From: Stutzerimonas kunmingensis
GTDB taxonomy: Bacteria; Pseudomonadota; Gammaproteobacteria; Pseudomonadales; Pseudomonadaceae
Direction: 5' to 3'
NCBI RefSeq assembly: GCF_002929225.1
Contig: NZ_PISM01000021.1
Span: 474,265-538,264, forward strand
DNA: 64,000 bases
Within the stretch, counting starts at the first letter, position 1. Each line of letters opens with the position of its first letter. The translations under genes were made by a program, and so were the position numbers. The notes below the pieces were generated by a model. That model did no database searches. It worked only from the letters and a program-made list of their open reading frames with translations, and was not told the DNA's origin. Shown one piece after another: positions 52,199 through 61,192 of the stretch.

Positions 52199-53167
52199 TC
52201 AGCGCGCCGTGGTTTCGACGCTGTGGCCGCTCGGCGATCGGTTGCCCTGAGCCGCTTCGCGCTCGCCGATCTGTTCGCTCAGGGCACGAACGAAGGCATC
52301 CACCGCGACCGGCAGGTAACGCGAACTGCGTACGTACACGCCGAGGTCGCTGAATACGGCGCCGCCATCGTTCAGCGGTACGTGCACCAGCGTGCCGCCG
52401 GCCAGCTCGGCCTCGATGCCGATGCGCGTCTGGAAGGCGACCCCGGCACCGCGCTTGGCCATCTGCAGGGCCAGCTCCACGGAGCTGGTTTCCAGCGGCG
52501 CCTTGTGCCGCGGTCGGGTGCGCGCCAGCAGCGGCGCCAGCAGGTGATGGATGGACAGATCGCTCTTGGCCAGGATCAGCGGATACTCGGCGCAGGTGGC
52601 GAAGCTCACCTCGGCGCGCTCGGCCAGCGGGTGTGCGGGAGGCACGATGGCGCCGAGGCGGAAGTGGCCGACGCCCAGTTGCTGCAAATCTGCGGTACGC
52701 GGCAGGGCGAAGGCCAGGCCGATGTCCGCCTGGCCACTGATGACAGCCTCGGGAATCGCCTGCGAGCCGAGGCTGGTGACGCCCACGGTGACTCGTGGAT
52801 AGCGCTCGCGCAGCCGCTCCAGCACACCGGGCAGCAGGTCGGTGGTGACGCCGGAGACCGTGGCGATCTCCACATGGCCGGTGCGCAGGCCCTGCAGCGC
52901 GTCCAGTTCGGAGCGCACACGCTCGGCGTCCTGCAATACGACGATGACATGGCGGGCGAATATCTCGCCGGCGGCGGTCAGCCGCAACCCGCCGGGCAGG
53001 CGTTCGAACAGGGGCGCGCCGATCTCGTCTTCGAGCTTGAGAATCTGCCGGTTCACCGCCGACGACGCGACGTTGAGCCGGCGCGAGGCCTCGCGAATCG
53101 ACTGGCAGCGCCGCACCATGTCGAAGTAGTGGATGGCCGGGGAGTGGATGCGTAGCTTGCGGGCCAC
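52199..53167 (-). CDS. LysR-family transcriptional regulator
   Basis: A 322-residue LysR protein. The winged helix spans HYFDMVRRCQSIREASRRLNVASSAVNRQILKLEDEIG. The effector domain follows, with the typical GQADIGLAFALP segment. It lies six bases after the TetR gene on the same strand, so the two regulators are probably co-transcribed. Confidence 0.88.
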   Translation of the reverse strand: MARKLRIHSPAIHYFDMVRRCQSIREASRRLNVASSAVNRQILKLEDEIGAPLFERLPGGLRLTAAGEIFARHVIVVLQDAERVRSELDALQGLRTGHVEIATVSGVTTDLLPGVLERLRERYPRVTVGVTSLGSQAIPEAVISGQADIGLAFALPRTADLQQLGVGHFRLGAIVPPAHPLAERAEVSFATCAEYPLILAKSDLSIHHLLAPLLARTRPRHKAPLETSSVELALQMAKRGAGVAFQTRIGIEAELAGGTLVHVPLNDGGAVFSDLGVYVRSSRYLPVAVDAFVRALSEQIGEREAAQGNRSPSGHSVETTAR

Positions 53168-53173
53168 GGTCGG

Positions 53174-53848
53174 TCAGCGATCCGCGGGTGGCGGCGGGAT
53201 CAGTCCGCAGCCCTTGAGGATGATGGCGATCAGGTTGTCGCTGGCGTGGGCGAAATCGGCGCGAGTCATGCGCTTGCCGTTGATACGGCGGATCTGATCG
53301 GAGAAGTCGGCATAGTGTTGGGTGCTGCTCCAGATCATGAAGATCAGGTGCATGGGGTCGACCGGGTCCATCTTGCCGGCGGCGATCCAGGCATCGAACA
53401 CCGCGGCACGGCCACGGAACCAGTTGCGGTAATCCTGGTTGAAGTGCTCGGAGAGGCACTCGCAGCCGCTGATGACTTCCATGGCGAAGATTTTCGAGGC
53501 CTGTGGGTGGCGTCGCGAGAATTCCATCTTGATGCGGATGTATTCGGCCAGGGCAATGGCCGGATCATCGTCGACGGTCACGTCGTCGAAGGCGGTATCC
53601 CAGAGCTCGAGGATATGCCGCATGACCTCGACATACAGCCCCAGCTTGCTGTTGAAGTAATAGTGCACGTTGGCCTTGGGCAGCCCGGCGCGGGTGGCGA
53701 TGGCGTTCATGCTGGTGCCCTTGAAGCCGTAGCGGGCGAACTCTTCGGCGGCCGCCGCGAGGATGGTTTCCTCGTTCTTCTGCCGAATGCGGCCGGCGGG
53801 CTTGCCCTGGGCGGTGTAGAGCGGCTGGGGTGCGTTGTTCTTGTCCAT
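53174..53848 (-). CDS. RutR-like TetR-family regulator
   Basis: A 224-residue TetR repressor starting MDKNNAPQPLYTAQGKPAGR. The HTH reads FARYGFKGTSMNAIATRAGLPKANVHYYFNSK, and the C-terminal ligand domain is of the RutR type (MIWSSTQHYADFSDQI near 187). RutR senses uracil or pyrimidines. The neighbouring Tsx-like nucleoside channel fits a pyrimidine or nucleoside theme. A longer frame to 54013 is not supported. Confidence 0.82.
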   Translation of the reverse strand: MDKNNAPQPLYTAQGKPAGRIRQKNEETILAAAAEEFARYGFKGTSMNAIATRAGLPKANVHYYFNSKLGLYVEVMRHILELWDTAFDDVTVDDDPAIALAEYIRIKMEFSRRHPQASKIFAMEVISGCECLSEHFNQDYRNWFRGRAAVFDAWIAAGKMDPVDPMHLIFMIWSSTQHYADFSDQIRRINGKRMTRADFAHASDNLIAIILKGCGLIPPPPADR

Positions 53849-54080
53849 GTTCCCTGTCCGTGAGCGCGCTGGCGGTTGGCCTGCTCCACTATGCGGGGCG
53901 GGCCTGCTGCGTGTTGAGGATGATGGCCTATGCGCTGTGTTCATTCGCCTCGCAGCCCCGGGAAATGCCGTCGGACCGCCCGGGGTGATGGTCGAGCCGA
54001 ACTGATTCTGCACGAGTTTCGCTGTTCGATGCAGCCGTTGCGCTTGTGGCGGCCAGGATAGCGACTGGCACCGAACGAGT

Positions 54081-54101
54081 GCCGCCCGGTTTGCGGGCGG
54101 C
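54081..54101 (-). terminator. Hairpin after the Tsx-like channel gene
   Basis: GCCGCCCG, loop GTTTG, CGGGCGGC, eight bases after the stop. No U-run, so an intrinsic terminator is plausible but weak. The 53849-54080 stretch otherwise shows nothing clear. Confidence 0.45.
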
Positions 54102-54109
54102 GAGGCGCA

Positions 54110-54916
54110 TCAGAAGTGCGCCTTGACGATGAAGTTGGTGACGTTGTTGTCGGTGTTGAAGGCGCTGCTGTCCTCGACGCCGTACTTGTTCGTCCAGTAG
54201 TCGTATTCGATACCGACATAGAGCTTGCCGGGCGTGTAGTCCAGGGCCTTGCCCAGGTCGTACTTGACCTGCGGGTTGAAGTGGAAGTTCTTGGCGAGGT
54301 AGTCGCCCTTGGACTTGGAGCCGGCGTCGTTGACCACCCAGTCGATGTAGCCGTCGAGCAGGATGTCGGATTTGCCGACCGGAATGGTGATGGCCCAGGT
54401 CGGGGTGATCTGCCACTGGCCGCCCGGCTTGCCGGTGATGCCGTCGGGCTCGCGATAGTAGGTATTGATGGCCAGGCGATCGAAACCGGGAACGGCCAGG
54501 TCGACGGCCGGGCCGAGCAGATAGTTGCGATTACGGCCTTCGCCGCGTTCGTAGGTCGCGGAGATCAGCACGTCCTTGACCGGGCCGAAGGACAGGTCCG
54601 CACCACTGATCTTGCTCAGCGACAGGCGTGGGCTGAATTCGCCGTAGTAGGTGCGGCCGTCCTTGCCCGAGTGGCCGTTGAACCACTTGTGGTCGACGAA
54701 CAGGAACATGTCGCCCCAGGTCCAGCCGCTGGCATGTTCGAAGGTGATGGTCTGCTGGATGGCGGCTTCGCGGCCATCCTGGCCCGAATCGACTGCGAAG
54801 TTCTTGCCGTACAGGTAGGTGAGGCTGTTGTTCTGCCAGAACATTGGGCTGGCCATGGCTTGGCTGCTGAGGATGAACCCGGCCGCGAGGGCTGCGGTGG
54901 TCAGGCTGCGCTTCAT
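54110..54916 (-). CDS. Tsx-like outer-membrane nucleoside channel
   Basis: A 268-residue outer-membrane protein of the Tsx/OmpK family with signal peptide LTTAALAAGFILSSQAMA. TYLYGKNFAVDSG and WTWGDMFLFVDHKWFNG are characteristic, and the barrel ends with NNVTNFIVKAHF. Tsx transports nucleosides. It stands next to a RutR-like regulator. Confidence 0.85.
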   Translation of the reverse strand: MKRSLTTAALAAGFILSSQAMASPMFWQNNSLTYLYGKNFAVDSGQDGREAAIQQTITFEHASGWTWGDMFLFVDHKWFNGHSGKDGRTYYGEFSPRLSLSKISGADLSFGPVKDVLISATYERGEGRNRNYLLGPAVDLAVPGFDRLAINTYYREPDGITGKPGGQWQITPTWAITIPVGKSDILLDGYIDWVVNDAGSKSKGDYLAKNFHFNPQVKYDLGKALDYTPGKLYVGIEYDYWTNKYGVEDSSAFNTDNNVTNFIVKAHF

Positions 54917-55249
54917 TGAGTGTGTCTCCGTATTGGCATTTGAATGAGCTTGTAAGTTGTCTAAGCGGTCAGGCTTTGGTCACATAGCAAGCGTCGCGCC
55001 AATACCGGATATTCCATTGTGGTTAAGGATAAATGGTTGATAAGAAAGGATTTATTTTTATCGGATGAAGGAGGTTCGCGGATGGCCGGGCCGTCGGGCG
55101 GGAGGTGAGCGCGTTGGCATGACCTGACCGATGCGTCAGCTTGCTTCAGTTTGGGGCGCTGCGATGGCCGATCGCCAGGCTCGCCACCGAAACGGTGCGC
55201 CGACTGGCCAAGGCAAAGTGCGGGACGGGAATCGCGCAGAGAGGAAGCG
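54917..55249. other. Intergenic region between Tsx-like gene and curli genes
   Basis: A 333-base stretch containing the Tsx promoter region, with an AT-rich patch around 55020-55060. No gene is supported. Confidence 0.5.
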
Positions 55250-55276
55250 CGACTGCCGGCAAGGCGCCGGCAGTCG
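55250..55276 (-). terminator. Terminator after csgA
   Basis: CGACTGCCGGC / GCCGGCAGTCG with a five-base loop, 16 bases after the csgA stop on the minus strand. It is a strong stem without a clear U-run. Confidence 0.55.
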
Positions 55277-55292
55277 GGTGTAGCGAACGAAC

Positions 55293-56579
55293 TTACTGCT
55301 GGGTAACCAGGGCGGTGTTGTTCCAGCCGCTCTGATTGATGTAGGCCGTGTTGCCGTAGCCGGCCTGGCTGGCGATGGCGTCGTTGCCGAAGCCGTTCTG
55401 AGTCACCTTGATCAGGTGATCGGCGCCGCTCTGGCTCAGCATCACGTCGTTGAACGAGCCTTCCTGGCGAACGGTGGCCAGGTTGTCGCGGCCGTCCTGT
55501 TCGATATCGGCACTGTTGTCCCAGCCATAGCTGACGCCGACGATTTCGTTGTCGCTACCATGCTGCACGGCGTTCAGCTCGTTACCGGCGCCGTCCTGAT
55601 GGAAGTGCAGATCGTTGCCGCGGCCCTGCTGCTCCACTGAGGCAACGTTGAAGCCGCCTTCCTGGATGGTCTTGGCTGTCTGATTGCGGCCGTCTTGGTA
55701 CACGTCGGCTTCGTTGCCGATGCCGGACTGCTCTGTAGTGGCGGTGTTGTTGCCACCGAACCAGCCGTTGGTCTGCACAATGCTGGAGTCGTTGCCGACC
55801 CCGTGCTGCACGACGAAGGCGTTCTGCGCATTGCCGGTCTGGTCGACGTCGACGCTGTTGTTGCTGCCGTCGGACTTGACGTAAGCCTCGTGCAGCACGC
55901 CGGTCTGCGAAACCATGGCGTCGTTGCGCCAGCCGCTCTGCTCGACTTCGGCAATGGAGCCGCTGCTGAGGATCTGGGTGACATGCGCATCGTTGTCGAC
56001 GCCTTGCTGGGTGATGGTTGCGCGGTCGTTGTTGCTGAGGAGCTGGGTGATGCTGGCGTTGTTCAGGTCGCCGTTCTGGTTCACCACCGCCTGGCTGCCA
56101 AAGGTGGCGGTCTGGGTGATCAGGCCGTAGTTGTCCTTGCCGTCCTGGTTAGTGGTGGCGTTGGCCATGGTCGAGCCGGCCTGGAACGTCTCGGCGACGT
56201 TGTCAACGCCTTTCTGGTTCTGCGTGGCGCCGGTCTTGTAGGTGCCGGTCTGCTCTACCAGTGCATCGTTGCCCCAGCCTCTCTGGGTCTGGGTCGAGCC
56301 GGTCATCAGCGCGCCGCTCTGGCGGGATTCGGCATTGTTGAAGTTACCGGTCTGGGTCTGGGTGGCGGTGGTGGCCTGCGAGTTAGCTTGCTCGACCATC
56401 GCGTCGTTGCTGAAACCGCTCTGGTTTTGTGTGGCGAAGTTGCCCGAACCGCCGCTTTGCAGCACTTCTGCGTTGTTGTTGATGCCGTGCTGGTTCTGCT
56501 CCGAGGTGTTCTCGGCGGCAAAGGCCTGGGCAGTGGCGACGGTCAGAATGGCTGCTACAAGAGGTTTGAACTTAAACAT
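55293..56579 (-). CDS. csgA: Curlin major subunit, extended (CsgA-like)
   Basis: A 428-residue secreted amyloid subunit. After the signal peptide (FKPLVAAILTVATAQAFAA) the protein consists of roughly 18 imperfect repeats of about 22 residues with the curlin pattern Q-x-G-x2-N-x-A-x5-Q. E. coli CsgA has about five repeats in 151 residues, so this subunit is nearly three times as long. Start at ATG 56579, eight bases after GGAG. It should polymerise on CsgB into curli fibres. Confidence 0.88.
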   Translation of the reverse strand: MFKFKPLVAAILTVATAQAFAAENTSEQNQHGINNNAEVLQSGGSGNFATQNQSGFSNDAMVEQANSQATTATQTQTGNFNNAESRQSGALMTGSTQTQRGWGNDALVEQTGTYKTGATQNQKGVDNVAETFQAGSTMANATTNQDGKDNYGLITQTATFGSQAVVNQNGDLNNASITQLLSNNDRATITQQGVDNDAHVTQILSSGSIAEVEQSGWRNDAMVSQTGVLHEAYVKSDGSNNSVDVDQTGNAQNAFVVQHGVGNDSSIVQTNGWFGGNNTATTEQSGIGNEADVYQDGRNQTAKTIQEGGFNVASVEQQGRGNDLHFHQDGAGNELNAVQHGSDNEIVGVSYGWDNSADIEQDGRDNLATVRQEGSFNDVMLSQSGADHLIKVTQNGFGNDAIASQAGYGNTAYINQSGWNNTALVTQQ

Positions 56580-56626
56580 TTTTGTCACTCCATGGATGTT
56601 TTAAGTACAGCGGTATTTCCTTGGGA

Positions 56627-57118
56627 TTAGCGGTACTGGCGAACCACTACCGTCAGACCTCGGCCGCTCTGGCTGACATTGCTGCTATGCCCGCTGCCGG
56701 TCTGTTCGATGAGGGCTCGATTGCTCGAGCCCTGCTGTGCGATGGCGGCGCGGTTGTCCGAGCCGGTCTGTTCGATGTGGGCGTCGTTGTCGAAGCCGTT
56801 CTGGCTGATCAGCGCCGCGTTGCCTTGCCCGATCTGCTCGATGCTGGCGCCGTTGGCGTAACCGCTCTGGATGATGTAGGCCTCCAGCTCGGAGCCGGTC
56901 TGGGCGATGCGGCCGGTCATGCTCTCGCCGGACTGCTGGACCAGCGCCACGGCGCCCTGGCCGCTGATGCCGGCATGGGCGGACGGATCGGCCGTGAGGT
57001 AGGCCAGTTCGTTGGGGGCAAGATCGATCGAGACGGGGATATCGGCGTGGCTGGCAGTAGCCAGTAGCAGAACTGCCGGTAGCAGCAGGTCATGCGCAAT
57101 CCGTTGCGAGCGAGTCAT
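56627..57118 (-). CDS. csgB: Curlin nucleator (CsgB-like)
   Basis: A 163-residue secreted protein with signal peptide ending ASHA. About five curlin repeats follow (for example LIEQTGSGHSSNVSQSG), with a C-terminal basic end VVVRQYR like E. coli CsgB. It is expected to anchor and nucleate CsgA on the cell surface. It is 47 bases before csgA and 261 bases after csgG; this gap probably carries a promoter for csgBA. Confidence 0.88.
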   Translation of the reverse strand: MTRSQRIAHDLLLPAVLLLATASHADIPVSIDLAPNELAYLTADPSAHAGISGQGAVALVQQSGESMTGRIAQTGSELEAYIIQSGYANGASIEQIGQGNAALISQNGFDNDAHIEQTGSDNRAAIAQQGSSNRALIEQTGSGHSSNVSQSGRGLTVVVRQYR

Positions 57119-57379
57119 GGCGTCCTGTCCTGATGGGCTCTGATGTCGACATACTTGCCCCTAATCGGGGCGGCGAACATCCATCCAATGATTGAAAATG
57201 TTGCGATCCGGTGCGTAACGGGCGGCGATTGGCGATACAGGCTGCTGCATCCGGGGGCACTGCCCGATAGCTGATGGCGCACGGCCGTACAGACGGCATC
57301 GCCATGAAGCGTGCCGTCAGCCGGAAAGGGAGATTGGAGGAACGCTGAAGCGTCGTCGGCGTTGCGCCGACGACTCGGA

Positions 57380-58210
57380 TCAGTCCAGTTTGCTCAGGTA
57401 CTTGCTCAGCGCCGGATGCTCGCCACCGCTGCCTTCGGCGGTCTGCCAGAGGCGCCGGTCGACGCCCTGGGCGATCAGGTGCGCCACGGCAGCCTCGATC
57501 GCCGAGAGCACGCAGAGCTGGGCCGGCTCGTTGGTGGTGTAACCCGCCTCCGCTTCGAGCAGTTCCTTGAACTCGATGAACTTGTAGACGTTGGCGCTAC
57601 GGCCGACGGAGAAGATCGTCTTGGTGGTCATCACGTTCGACAGCACCCTGCCGCTGCGCACGTCGATGGCCCGCAGGTTCACCGTGACCTGATCAACGCG
57701 GTATTCCTGCGACAGTCCGATGCCCAGATAGCGCGCACCCTGGCCGCCACTGCGCACGTTGGTTTCGTAGGCGACGATGGCACCTTCCATAATGATGTTG
57801 GCCGCCAGCAGCGACGGCAGCTCGGACTGGATATTGGGTGCGACATCCGGCTTGGCCTGCGAGGCGCGGATGATCTTGCGCTCGGTCAGCACGTTCTGCA
57901 GGCCTTCACGCTCGAGCACCACGAACCAGCCACTGGCCTGCATGGCATCGACCAGCATGCTGGCCGCGCCCTGGGTCACCGCGGTGGAGAAGGAACTGGC
58001 CGGAGTGGGCTTGTACTGGCCGGTCTGGTCGCGAAAGCCGTACACCGCAGCCACCAGCGGACCTTTCGGGCGCGGTAGCGCCAGCAGATCCTGGTAGGTC
58101 GAGGTGCGTGGGGTCAGGGTTGGCGGATGCTGGTCGGCAGACATGGGCTCGCGAACGGCGCAACCCTGCAGTACAGCCATCATCCCTATGGCTACGAATA
58201 GGCTTCTCAT
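57380..58210 (-). CDS. csgG: Curli secretion channel lipoprotein
   Basis: A 276-residue outer-membrane lipoprotein with lipobox LQGC (C17). Motifs match CsgG: GPLVAAVYGFRDQTGQYKPTPASSFSTAVTQGAASMLVDAM, LQNVLTERKIIRASQ and the C-terminal channel strands. Nine copies form the curlin export pore. It follows csgF by 22 bases. Confidence 0.95.
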   Translation of the reverse strand: MRSLFVAIGMMAVLQGCAVREPMSADQHPPTLTPRTSTYQDLLALPRPKGPLVAAVYGFRDQTGQYKPTPASSFSTAVTQGAASMLVDAMQASGWFVVLEREGLQNVLTERKIIRASQAKPDVAPNIQSELPSLLAANIIMEGAIVAYETNVRSGGQGARYLGIGLSQEYRVDQVTVNLRAIDVRSGRVLSNVMTTKTIFSVGRSANVYKFIEFKELLEAEAGYTTNEPAQLCVLSAIEAAVAHLIAQGVDRRLWQTAEGSGGEHPALSKYLSKLD

Positions 58211-58232
58211 GGCCTTTGTTTCTCCTTGGGGG

Positions 58233-58649
58233 TCAGTTCTGACCGACTATGATTTCGGACATTTCGCCGGTGAGTCGGTCGGTGATTTCCACGATCAGCA
58301 TGCCGGCGTCGCCGTTGTAGACGCGCACGATGAAATCGTCGGTGGTCACGGTGCCGGTCTTGCCATCGGTCACGCCGCTGAGCAGATCGCCCAGCAGGCG
58401 CGACTCCAGCTGGCTGGTGAAACGGTCCAGGGCGGACTGGTCTTCCAGCAGCGAGGAGCGATCGATGGCGTCCGGGTCCTTCTTGCTGTTCTGCGCCTGC
58501 GCGTTGCCGAGCAGCCAGGCACCGTTGAGCGGGCTACCGCCGAAGGATGGGTTGACGGGGGTGTACACCAGCTCGGTGGCGCTGGCGCCAGTGCAGAGCA
58601 GCAGGCTGGCGAGCAGCGTGCCGAGCGCCTTGTGAATGTGCTGTTTCAT
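58233..58649 (-). CDS. csgF: Curli assembly protein CsgF
   Basis: A 138-residue secreted protein with signal peptide ending GASA. ELVYTPVNPSFGGSPLNGAWLLGNAQAQN is the conserved CsgF N-terminal motif that plugs into CsgG. It acts at the outer surface to link nucleation to secretion. The start overlaps the csgE stop as ATGA. Confidence 0.93.
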   Translation of the reverse strand: MKQHIHKALGTLLASLLLCTGASATELVYTPVNPSFGGSPLNGAWLLGNAQAQNSKKDPDAIDRSSLLEDQSALDRFTSQLESRLLGDLLSGVTDGKTGTVTTDDFIVRVYNGDAGMLIVEITDRLTGEMSEIIVGQN

Positions 58650-59029
58650 AGTTCGTCCTTGGCCATGTCAATGTTGTCTTCGAACAACGCTTCGATCTTG
58701 CGCCGGTTGATTTCCTGCACCACGAAATCGGCGGCCTCGTAGGCTGGTTCCTTCATGTCCGCCACGTTGGGCTGCAGGAAGCGGCGATACAGGGTCTGGT
58801 TCTCGTGCTCTACCCAGACCAGAACCCCCCAGCGCGCCGAGGGCCTTTCCTTGATGGCAAGGTTGAAGTCCAGGGTGCTGATGTCGTTCAGGCGTTCGCA
58901 GAAGCGCAGGTAGAACTCGTGACCGGAGCGGGAAACCGTGTTGTTGGTGATGAATCCTTGCAGCTCGGCTTCGTCGGCCTGAGCGGTCAGGCTCAACAGC
59001 AGCAGAAGCAACGCGGCGGTGCGTTTCAC
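58646..59029 (-). CDS. csgE: Curli assembly chaperone CsgE
   Basis: A 127-residue periplasmic protein with signal peptide LLLLLLSLTAQA. GFITNNTVSRSGHEFYLRFCE and NLAIKERPSARWGVLVWVEHENQTLYRRFL are CsgE signatures. It gates substrate entry to CsgG. The start overlaps the csgD stop. Confidence 0.93.
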   Translation of the reverse strand: MKRTAALLLLLLSLTAQADEAELQGFITNNTVSRSGHEFYLRFCERLNDISTLDFNLAIKERPSARWGVLVWVEHENQTLYRRFLQPNVADMKEPAYEAADFVVQEINRRKIEALFEDNIDMAKDEL

Positions 59030-59676
59030 GACACCGCCTCACCAACGTGCGCCAGCACCAGTGAGGCACCCTGGGCGCGATTGCTGGCGCCGAGCTTGCG
59101 CAGGGCGTTGTGCACATGGCTCTTGATGGTGTGGATGCTCAGGTGCAGCCTTTCACCGATGGCCGCGTTGGACAGGCCCTGGCCGGCGAGCGCGAGGATC
59201 TGCTTTTCGCGCAGGGTCAGCTCGTCGATGACCTGATGTGCGTTGCTGAGCTGCCGGTAGCGACAGAGCAGCGTTTCCATCAGCTCCCTAGGTAGCCAGT
59301 CGCCCCCGGCGAGCATGGTCTGGATACCGCGGACAAACATGGCGCGTGGCGTCGCGCGGTAGAAGACCCCGCGGATCCAGGGGTGCGTTTCAACCAGTCT
59401 GCGCGCCTGATCGGGCTGGGCGTTGATCAATGCTAGCGGTGCGTCGCCGAACTGGCGGAGCAGGTGCACGCAATCGTTGCGGTCGTAGCTGGCGACATCG
59501 AGCAGCACCAGCGCGGAATCGATCTGTTCGGATCGCGGCGTGACCATATGCACCAGTGTGCAGCTGGGGCAGTCGTACAGGTGCTGGCGCAGCGTGCTGT
59601 CGAGCAGCTTGCTGGCAGAGAGAAGCGTTATGCGGAGTTGGGCTGGCTGGAAAGCCGGCGCGACGTCGTCTTTCAT
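59026..59676 (-). CDS. csgD: Curli master regulator CsgD-like
   Basis: A 216-residue LuxR/FixJ-type regulator, the canonical CsgD length. A degenerate receiver-like N-terminal domain (without the full phosphoacceptor pocket) precedes a C-terminal LuxR HTH: LTLREKQILALAGQGLSNAAIGERLHLSIHTIKSHVHNALRKLG. ATG 59676 is eight bases after AAGGAC. It heads csgDEFG on the minus strand and probably also drives csgBA. Confidence 0.9.
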   Translation of the reverse strand: MKDDVAPAFQPAQLRITLLSASKLLDSTLRQHLYDCPSCTLVHMVTPRSEQIDSALVLLDVASYDRNDCVHLLRQFGDAPLALINAQPDQARRLVETHPWIRGVFYRATPRAMFVRGIQTMLAGGDWLPRELMETLLCRYRQLSNAHQVIDELTLREKQILALAGQGLSNAAIGERLHLSIHTIKSHVHNALRKLGASNRAQGASLVLAHVGEAVS

Positions 59677-59921
59677 TCGCATGTCCTTTGCTGAATGTTG
59701 ATGGGCAGTCCTTGATTGCGTGACGCGCAGAGAGCGGTCCCGTCTGGCAATTGAAAGTAGTTCAGCTTTGCGACAAAAAAAAGTCAAAAGTTAAATTTTG
59801 CGTCAGCATCCCGACGAAAAGGGTGTTCAGAGAATCTGCTGGAACTCGGAATGCTTCCGTCCTAGAGTCTGATCTCTTGGATGGATGGCCTCGGTCTGGC
59901 CACGTAGATGGAGATGGAGCG

Positions 59922-60557
59922 ATGGTTGATCCCGTGTTCTGGCTGGTGTTCTTCTCGGCGGCGCTGGCACTGAATCTGTCGCCCGGGCCAGATCTGCTCT
60001 ACGTGATTTCACGCACCCTGAGTGGCGGCCGCCGCATCGGCATGATTTCCGCCTGCGGTGTATGCAGCGGGGCGCTGGTGCATGTGGCGTTCGCCGCGCT
60101 GGGCATCTCGGCGATCCTCGCCACTTCGGCGCTGGCGTTTACGGTGGTCAAGTACGTCGGTGCTGCCTATCTGCTTTATCTCGGCTATCAGGCACTGCGC
60201 TCGGCCGGCGGCGGAACCGTGCTGGCCCTCAAGGCGGCGCCGCATGCGTCCGCTTGGAAGGCCTACCGCCAGGGCGTGCTGGTCGATCTTCTGAATCCCA
60301 AGGCGGCGATTTTCTTCATGGCTTTCCTGCCTCAGTTCGTCCGCCCCGAGCATGGCTCCGTACCGCTGCAGCTGCTGGTTCTCGGCGTGCTGGTGGTTGT
60401 GGTGGCGATCATCATCGAGTGCGCTGTGGTGCTGCTGGCGGCCCGCGCCACCCAGGCGTTGCGAGACAATCCGGCCATAAGCCAGTGGCTGGACCGGGCG
60501 CTGGGCTCGATGCTCATCGCGCTGGGTATTCGCCTAGGCTTGAGCGAACGCCTCTGA
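59922..60557 (+). CDS. LysE/RhtB-family amino-acid exporter
   Basis: A 211-residue membrane protein with about six helices. LNLSPGPDLLYVISRTLSGGRRIG is the signature of the LysE/RhtB family and DLLNPKAAIFFMAFLPQFV the second. It starts at ATG 59922 after GGAGCG. Substrate unknown. The 59677-59921 gap to csgD holds divergent promoters, with an AT-rich stretch at 59775-59800. Confidence 0.88.
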   Translation: MVDPVFWLVFFSAALALNLSPGPDLLYVISRTLSGGRRIGMISACGVCSGALVHVAFAALGISAILATSALAFTVVKYVGAAYLLYLGYQALRSAGGGTVLALKAAPHASAWKAYRQGVLVDLLNPKAAIFFMAFLPQFVRPEHGSVPLQLLVLGVLVVVVAIIIECAVVLLAARATQALRDNPAISQWLDRALGSMLIALGIRLGLSERL

Positions 60558-60633
60558 AGAGGGAATTGATCGCCCCCTTGCGGCTCTCATGAGAGAAGGG
60601 CGGCCCTTCGGCAGCCCGTGATGGGAGCTGCGT

Positions 60634-61089
60634 ATGTCTCAGCAGAGCAAGAACACCTCGGCCAGCCTGATCCCCTGCCTGCGCTATCGCGATGTGGCCA
60701 TCGCCATCGACTGGCTGAGTCGGGCCTTCGGTTTCGAATGCCAGCGCCAGTACCGCGACGACCTGGTGGGCATCACTCATGCACAACTGGCTTTCGGCAA
60801 CGGCATGCTGATGGTCGGGCCTGTAGTGGATTCCGAGTACGGCCAGCAGCTGCGCCAGCCCGACGAGATTGGCGGCGCATCGACCCAGGGCATCTACGTG
60901 ATCGTCAACAGCGCCGATGCGCTCTACGCCCAGGCCAAGGCGGCCGGGGCGCAGATCGTCGTCGAGCTCAAGGACGAGGATTACGGCGGTCGCGGCTTCA
61001 CCTGCCGCGATATCGAAGGGCATCTGTGGAGCTTCGGCACCTACGACCCCTGGGCGGACGAAGCGGCCGGAAGCGTCGCCCAGGCTTGA
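60634..61089 (+). CDS. VOC-family glyoxalase-like protein
   Basis: A 151-residue VOC protein with the two modules SLIPCLRYRDVAIAIDWLSRAFGFE and FTCRDIEGHLWSFGTYDPW. H and E positions are the likely metal ligands. No context points to a specific substrate; stands between the LysE exporter and an SDR. Confidence 0.8.
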   Translation: MSQQSKNTSASLIPCLRYRDVAIAIDWLSRAFGFECQRQYRDDLVGITHAQLAFGNGMLMVGPVVDSEYGQQLRQPDEIGGASTQGIYVIVNSADALYAQAKAAGAQIVVELKDEDYGGRGFTCRDIEGHLWSFGTYDPWADEAAGSVAQA

Positions 61090-61192
61090 GTAGGCCCTAG
61101 CGCGCGGGGCATCGCGCCGACCATCGGGGGGGAATGTTCGGCGCGACGTCGCTGTCAGCTTAACTACGACAGCAGACTGCGGAGGAACGACG

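Noticed and set aside
55293..56579. CRISPR-like periodic repeats
   Set aside because: The period is about 66 bases, in frame, and encodes curlin repeats; there are no identical repeats with unique spacers.
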